Assembly (NCBI GenBank): GCA_003427395.1
Contig: BFEA01000076.1
Coordinates: 927,486-948,472, forward strand
DNA length: 20,987 nt
Reading direction: 5' to 3'
DNA from: Chara braunii
Lineage: Eukaryota > Streptophyta > Charophyceae > Charales > Characeae
Shown here: piece after piece, positions 17,927 to 20,987 of the stretch
How the letters are laid out: every line of letters begins with the position of its first letter
Numbering within the stretch: the first letter of the stretch is position 1
Program-made: the position numbers and the translations under genes
Notes under the pieces: model-generated
What the model saw: only the letters and a program-made list of their open reading frames with translations
Databases searched by the model: none
What the model was told of the DNA's origin: nothing

Positions 17927-18945
17927 ATGCACAACCGCAAATCCTTGTTCTTCTTCCAGACGAAGAGAACGGGGGCACCGTATGGTGAAGAGCTAGGCCG
18001 AATCCAGCCTTTCTCGAGAAGATCGTCGAGTTGTGCCCGTAGCACACTTAACTCCTCCTCGCTCATGCAGTAGATGCAACCACGCGGAGGTATGGCCCCG
18101 GCCTCGAGGATGATCTCGTGGCGGATGGGCCGATCCGGTACCACTCCGTGCGGGGCTTCAAACACGTCGCCGTAGGCGTCAAGAAGCTCGGTGATGCATG
18201 GGTCCAGTGGTGATTCCGTCGATGGAATGTCTTGGGGCGGGAGGGCGTGGAGAAAACACACCCCCATCTCCTTGATGTCATCCCTGATGATGGAAGCTCG
18301 AATGCTTGCGGCGGACATCACATGGCAGCTGATTGAAGGGTGAGGAGGAGGTACCGTGCATGGGACTAGTAGTCTGTTCCGGTCACGAACGTGAACGGTG
18401 CGGCGGTAGAAGTTCACCGGGNGATCCTCGCTTCGCAGCCATGACATGCCCAAGATCATGTCGAACTTGGTGTCCAAAATGTCGAAGGACACGACCTCGC
18501 TTCCATGCGGGGCGAAGTACAAGGGGACGACATCAATGCACCGGTCGATTGACTTGTGCGTGTGACCGTCGGCCAACGTGACTTGCGTGGGCTGCGATTT
18601 CCTTCGAACGTGTGGCGTACCATAAAGTCTTGGCTCACGTAGTTGTGAGTAGCTACGCAATCGATCAAAGCGCTGCAGGTCGCCTCTCCGATCTAAATGC
18701 GTATGTACAATAATGGCGCGTCGATGTTGTCGTACCGTTGTGTCTTGAACTCGCGGTCGATCTTCACAATGTAGTCGTGAAGGTCGACAACCTCTACTTC
18801 GGCGTCCATCAACGGAGTTGGTACTGCAGTGTGCAAGTAATCCCGCAATTGTGCCATGTGCACCTTGCAATGCGGTTTCTGCAATCAATTGGACGGGGGA
18901 TGGGGCATCTATTGGAAGTCCACAAATGTCAACGGGTCGAGCTCT
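17864..18945 (-). pseudogene. pol: Element 2 pol, protease and RT fingers with motif A deleted
   Basis: A linker (about 18700-18888, with DAEVEVVDLHDYIVKIDREF) ends at an in-frame TAG (18693-18695). The same frame then gives the protease site SALIDCVATHNYV at about 18640-18680, where the usual Gly two residues after the catalytic Asp is Val. After a frameshift near 18610 the protease continues with FDMILGMSWLRSED (one N at 18422), then a linker and RT fingers (KGWIRPSSSPYGAPVLFV, LRLCIDY). At about 17918-17926 the sequence jumps from IDY straight to HQLEIRQEDHYKTAFKTQYGHF. The usual stretch with the motif A Asp (IDLKSGYHQ-type) is missing. The frame shifts again near 17865. Confidence 0.88.
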
Positions 18946-19200
18946 TCAAGTCTTGACCATGTCGTCGAATCCCCGGTGATAGATGGCAACGAAGCTGCCG
19001 AATCGGTTGCCGATGGTAGTGAAACGGTGGAGTGGTTGGTCCAACGGTGGGACCAAGTGGACAACATAATCCTTGTAAGTGAAGCGAGGACTTGCGACAT
19101 TCGCATCCTCCCCAGATGTGTAGGAGGCCGCTAGCAAGGCGGCCGAATCTGGCGGAGTGAGAGGTGGAGTCGCCTCACCTCCCGTGCAACTCAGTTTCCC
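18946..19200 (-). CDS. pol: Element 2 pol N-terminal linker
   Basis: This is the pol frame directly after the slippery heptamer. It reads about 84 codons of Pro/Ala-rich then aromatic-rich sequence (PPLTPPDSAALLAAS, RFTYKDYVVHLVPPLDQ, NRFGSFVAIYHRGFDD) and stops at 18946. The protease-bearing part follows in another phase or after this stop, so the link is broken. I recognise no domain. It corresponds in position to the linker between nucleocapsid and protease in element 1. Confidence 0.5.
   Translation of the reverse strand, partial: GKLSCTGGEATPPLTPPDSAALLAASYTSGEDANVASPRFTYKDYVVHLVPPLDQPLHRFTTIGNRFGSFVAIYHRGFDDMVKT
19154..19200 (-). promoter_or_regulatory. Element 2 gag-pol -1 frameshift signal
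   Basis: On the minus strand GGGAAAC (19194-19200) is phased G GGA AAC in the gag frame and is followed at once by the gag stop TGA (19191-19193). The -1 frame continues into the pol linker (GKLSCTGGEAT). A possible stem GGAGGTGAG (19174-19182) with CTCACTCC (19154-19161), one bulged G, starts 11 nt after the heptamer. This is the same design as in element 1. Function is inferred. Confidence 0.7.
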
Positions 19201-19656
19201 GAGTTGATGCGAGGCCGAACATCCTCCTTGCCTTGATTCGGGCATTGGGAGGTCTTGTGCTTGGTGTTGTTGCACCAATAGCAGCAGCCATACCGGCCGC
19301 ACCACTTGTATTCGGCCTCGGTCAAGTGAAACTTGACCCATGGAGTTGGTTGTCCGCTTCCGGCCGGCGATGCGGTTTTCGTCTTCCCTTTTCCTCGGGG
19401 GTTGCTGATGCTTCACGGCTGGACAGCGGCCACCTGCTCTCCCTCACGTGATGCTTGGGTGGCTGCCGGGTCTTCCACAATGTTGTCCGGTTGGACTCCA
19501 GCGACTTGCTGCGGACGCGGACCAAATTTTCCTTTCTCCACATAGGTTGGCTGCCATGCTGACTTCTCGTGTGCAGCCGCCCTATTGGTCTTGATGAGGC
19601 TCCCTTGTCTTGTCGATGATTTCGGCGAAGGTCACGTATTGCTCGCGATGGTTAAC
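19191..19656 (-). pseudogene. gag: Element 2 gag, C-terminal part with zinc knuckle
   Basis: From the insertion site, the gag frame reads HREQYVTFAEIIDKT (end of the gag capsid-like domain) and then a Lys/Pro/Gln-rich stretch. An in-frame TGA (19413-19415) sits in a CpG-derivable context. After it come a short basic segment and a CCHC zinc knuckle at 19242-19283 (CYWCNNTKHKTSQC, C-x2-C-x4-H-x4-C). The frame ends at TGA 19191-19193, adjacent to the slippery heptamer. The knuckle binds element RNA in this family. Confidence 0.85.
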
Positions 19657-20074
19657 GGGGACCCCCATTTTCAGGCCCTGGGTAACAAGTCCAAAACTGA
19701 AATTAGGGTTTCGGGGTCAAATTTTATGGTTTTTTTTTTTTTTTTTTTTGCCTGTTCTTGTTTTGGTTCAAGGTTGGTGTATGCCAAATTTTGTGTCATT
19801 TGGAGAATTGGAATTTCCTCTGTTAAGATTTCTGAAATTTCTCAAGATTTCTGAAATTTCTCAAGATTTCTGAAATTGAGATGTTGGCGAAATTTCATGA
19901 AAATGCACTTTTGCCTTGCTGTTTTATAAGTTTTTTATTTTATTTATTTTTGGCTTTTTTTTTGCAATTAGTTAGTATGGTCTCCACTCTACGAATTGGT
20001 GGCAAGTTTGATTAAAATGACCCTTTGGTTTTCATATAAATGGCATGGCAAGTGGTCTGAAAATTAGGGTCTCC
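19657..20074. mobile_element. MITE-like element with terminal inverted repeats, inserted in gag
   Basis: The left end GGGGACCCCCATTTTCAG (19657-19674) is an imperfect inverted copy of the right end CTGAAAATTAGGGTCTCC (20057-20074), 15 of 18 positions. Flanking GTTAAC (19651-19656) and GTCAAC (20075-20080) differ at one base and could be a 6-bp target duplication or an outward extension of the inverted repeat. The interior is AT-rich with a T run (about 19731-19749) and three copies of a 19-bp unit (19825-19877). There is no ORF. Removing it and one flank copy restores the gag reading frame, so it is an insertion. The superfamily is not determined. Confidence 0.75.
19825..19877. repeat. 19-bp tandem repeat inside the MITE-like element
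   Basis: AAGATTTCTGAAATTTCTC is repeated at 19825-19843 and 19844-19862, with a partial third copy at 19863-19877. Each unit contains the short palindrome-like AGATTTCTGAAATTTCT. Confidence 0.92.
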
Positions 20075-20508
20075 GTCAACCTTCTCTCGGCTCAAGGCGG
20101 CACATGACCAGTTGTAGAACTCCCTGCGTAGATGCGAAAATGGTAATTCGAGATCGGGCGTTGCCGCGATCTTTTGCCATTCCGTGAGCCAGTCGTGTGT
20201 CGATGTGTTGCCTTGCGTCATAGCGAAGAGGCGGTTGATGGCGAGCGCCGGGGCGTCGTCCACGATGAACTGCTTCTTCCATAGCCTTGTTAACTCTTCC
20301 CAAGAGATCTTCTCATGCAGATCTGCGACCTGGACGCCGTGAATGGTTGCCAGGTGGCTGAGCCAGATCTGGCATCCGCCCTTTGAATCAAGGAACAACG
20401 CGCCGATGTACGAGTGCTCGGGGACGAAAAGAATCCGAAGTTGCATCGTAAAGCCCTCCCACCAGGGGACCGGGTCTTGATGCGTATAATCTGCGTAGCA
20501 CGGCGAAC
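20075..20508 (-). pseudogene. gag: Element 2 gag, N-terminal/capsid part, interrupted
   Basis: The frame reads a conserved-looking start of the retrotransposon gag region, YADYTHQDPVPWWEGF (about 20450-20505). The capsid-like domain follows (YIGALFLDSKGGCQIWLSHL, WKKQFIVDDAPALAINRLFAMTQG, TSTHDWLTEWQKIAATPDLE) and ends at LSREKV, where the MITE-like insertion begins. The Met at 20446 is inside the domain, so it is not the true start. Upstream of about 20508 the sequence turns into palindromic repeats and no clear N terminus is visible. Confidence 0.82.
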
Positions 20509-20509
20509 G

Positions 20510-20640
20510 TGTTCGCGACCTTTTCCGTTCAGGCGAATGCGTTCTCCCGTTCGCGCGAACGGGTAGAGAACACGTTCGCGAGAACGTGTTTTCAAGGCCC
20601 GCGAACGGGGTTCGCCTGGGCCTTGGAGGGGCCTGGGGAA
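20510..20640. repeat. Cluster of GTTCGCG palindromes
   Basis: Perfect inverted repeats include CCCGTTCGCGCGAACGGG (20546-20563) and AACACGTTC/GAACGTGTT with a GCGA loop (20569-20590). Related CGAACGTGTTCGCG and CGCGAACGGGGTTCGC lie either side. This block sits between the gag remnant and the GT microsatellite. Confidence 0.85.
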
Positions 20641-20644
20641 CTCA

Positions 20645-20870
20645 AGTGTGTGTGTGGGTGTGTGGGTGTGTGGGTGTGTGGGTGTGTGTGTGTGTATGTG
20701 TGTGCCTGTCTGTGTTTGTGTGTATGTGTGTGTATGTGTGTGTCTGTGTGTCAGTGTTAGTGTGTCAGTGTGTCAGTGTGTCAGTGTGTCAGTGTGTCAG
20801 TGTGTCAGTGTGTTTGTCTGTCAGTGTGTCTGTGTGTCTGTGTGTCAGTGTGTCTGTGTGTCAGACTGTG
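20645..20870. repeat. GT-rich compound microsatellite
   Basis: (GT)n with interspersed GGGT and GTAT units passes into a run of the 8-mer GTGTGTCA at about 20758-20812 and then (TGTGTCTG)-like units. The open frames across it are Val/Cys-rich microsatellite translations, not genes. Confidence 0.95.
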
Positions 20871-20934
20871 CCAGACTGTTTCGTCAGACTTTGAATTAGA
20901 CTGGACCAGACTGTTTCACACACACTCTGATACA

Positions 20935-20937
20935 CAG

Positions 20938-20987
<50 letters not shown>
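20935..20987. repeat. CA microsatellite at the window end
   Basis: A (CA)n run from about 20939 to the last base is the reverse complement type of the GT tract at 20645-20870. It is separated from that tract by about 65 bp of unique sequence with two CCAGACTGTTT copies. Confidence 0.95.

Larger units (their letters stand above)
13427..20508 (-). mobile_element. Element 2: Ty3/gypsy chromovirus, heavily decayed, 5' end missing
   Basis: This is a second minus-strand retrotransposon with a 3' LTR (13427-15351), a polypurine tract (15352-15366), pol (about 15370-19200) and gag (19191 to about 20508). It is the same broad class as element 1 but clearly a different family by protein sequence. Damage includes pol frameshifts near 17305, 17620, 17865 and 18610, a deletion of RT motif A, in-frame stops at 15525, 15657, 18693 and 19413, and a 418-bp insertion in gag. 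No matching 5' LTR or PBS occurs before the window end. Gag similarity fades at about 20508 into palindromic and microsatellite DNA, so the element is either truncated there or continues beyond the window. Confidence 0.9.

Noticed and set aside
20509-20899. Plus-strand ORFs rich in Val and Cys
   Set aside because: These are translations of GT microsatellite DNA.

Overview
This window looks like transposon-rich nuclear DNA of a streptophyte (green-plant lineage). No bacterial gene organisation is visible. The evidence is two chromodomain-bearing Ty3/gypsy retrotransposons, a primer-binding site matching the 3' end of plant initiator tRNA-Met, intron-like GTAAGT donors and several microsatellites. 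The protein style resembles repeat families I recall from the charophyte alga Chara braunii. That species call is an inference from memory, not a database match.

Layout. (1) 1-1914: no convincing gene, but a 130-bp tandem duplication (961-1220) and a three-copy diverged repeat (1511-1812). (2) 1915-3234, minus strand: a GIY-YIG endonuclease-like ORF preceded by a frameshifted, highly charged ORF with a SAP-like motif. (3) 3235-12798: a complete but decayed Ty3/gypsy chromovirus on the minus strand (element 1). It has two ~1.27-kb LTRs, a PBS, a long leader, gag, pol (PR-RT-RNaseH-IN-chromodomain) and a polypurine tract. (4) 12799-13426, minus strand: more of the charged, low-complexity ORF, which appears to be the other half of region 2, so element 1 probably split one older ORF. 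(5) 13427 to about 20508: a second, more decayed chromovirus on the minus strand (element 2) with its 3' LTR (13427-15351), polypurine tract, pol and gag. Its gag is interrupted by a ~418-bp element with terminal inverted repeats (19657-20074). Its 5' LTR is not in the window. (6) 20510-20987: a cluster of GTTCGCG palindromes, then GT-type and CA-type microsatellites.

Most notable observation: in both elements, gag ends at a canonical -1 slippery heptamer G_GGA_AAC, pol continues in the -1 frame, and a potential stem-loop begins 11 nt downstream. The two elements differ greatly in sequence elsewhere, so this looks like a conserved gag-pol expression signal. Neither element looks autonomous. 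Element 1 has gag and pol frameshifts and a Tyr at the first integrase Asp position. Element 2 has several frameshifts, nonsense codons and a deletion removing RT motif A. Most premature stops are explicable as C-to-T (or G-to-A) changes.
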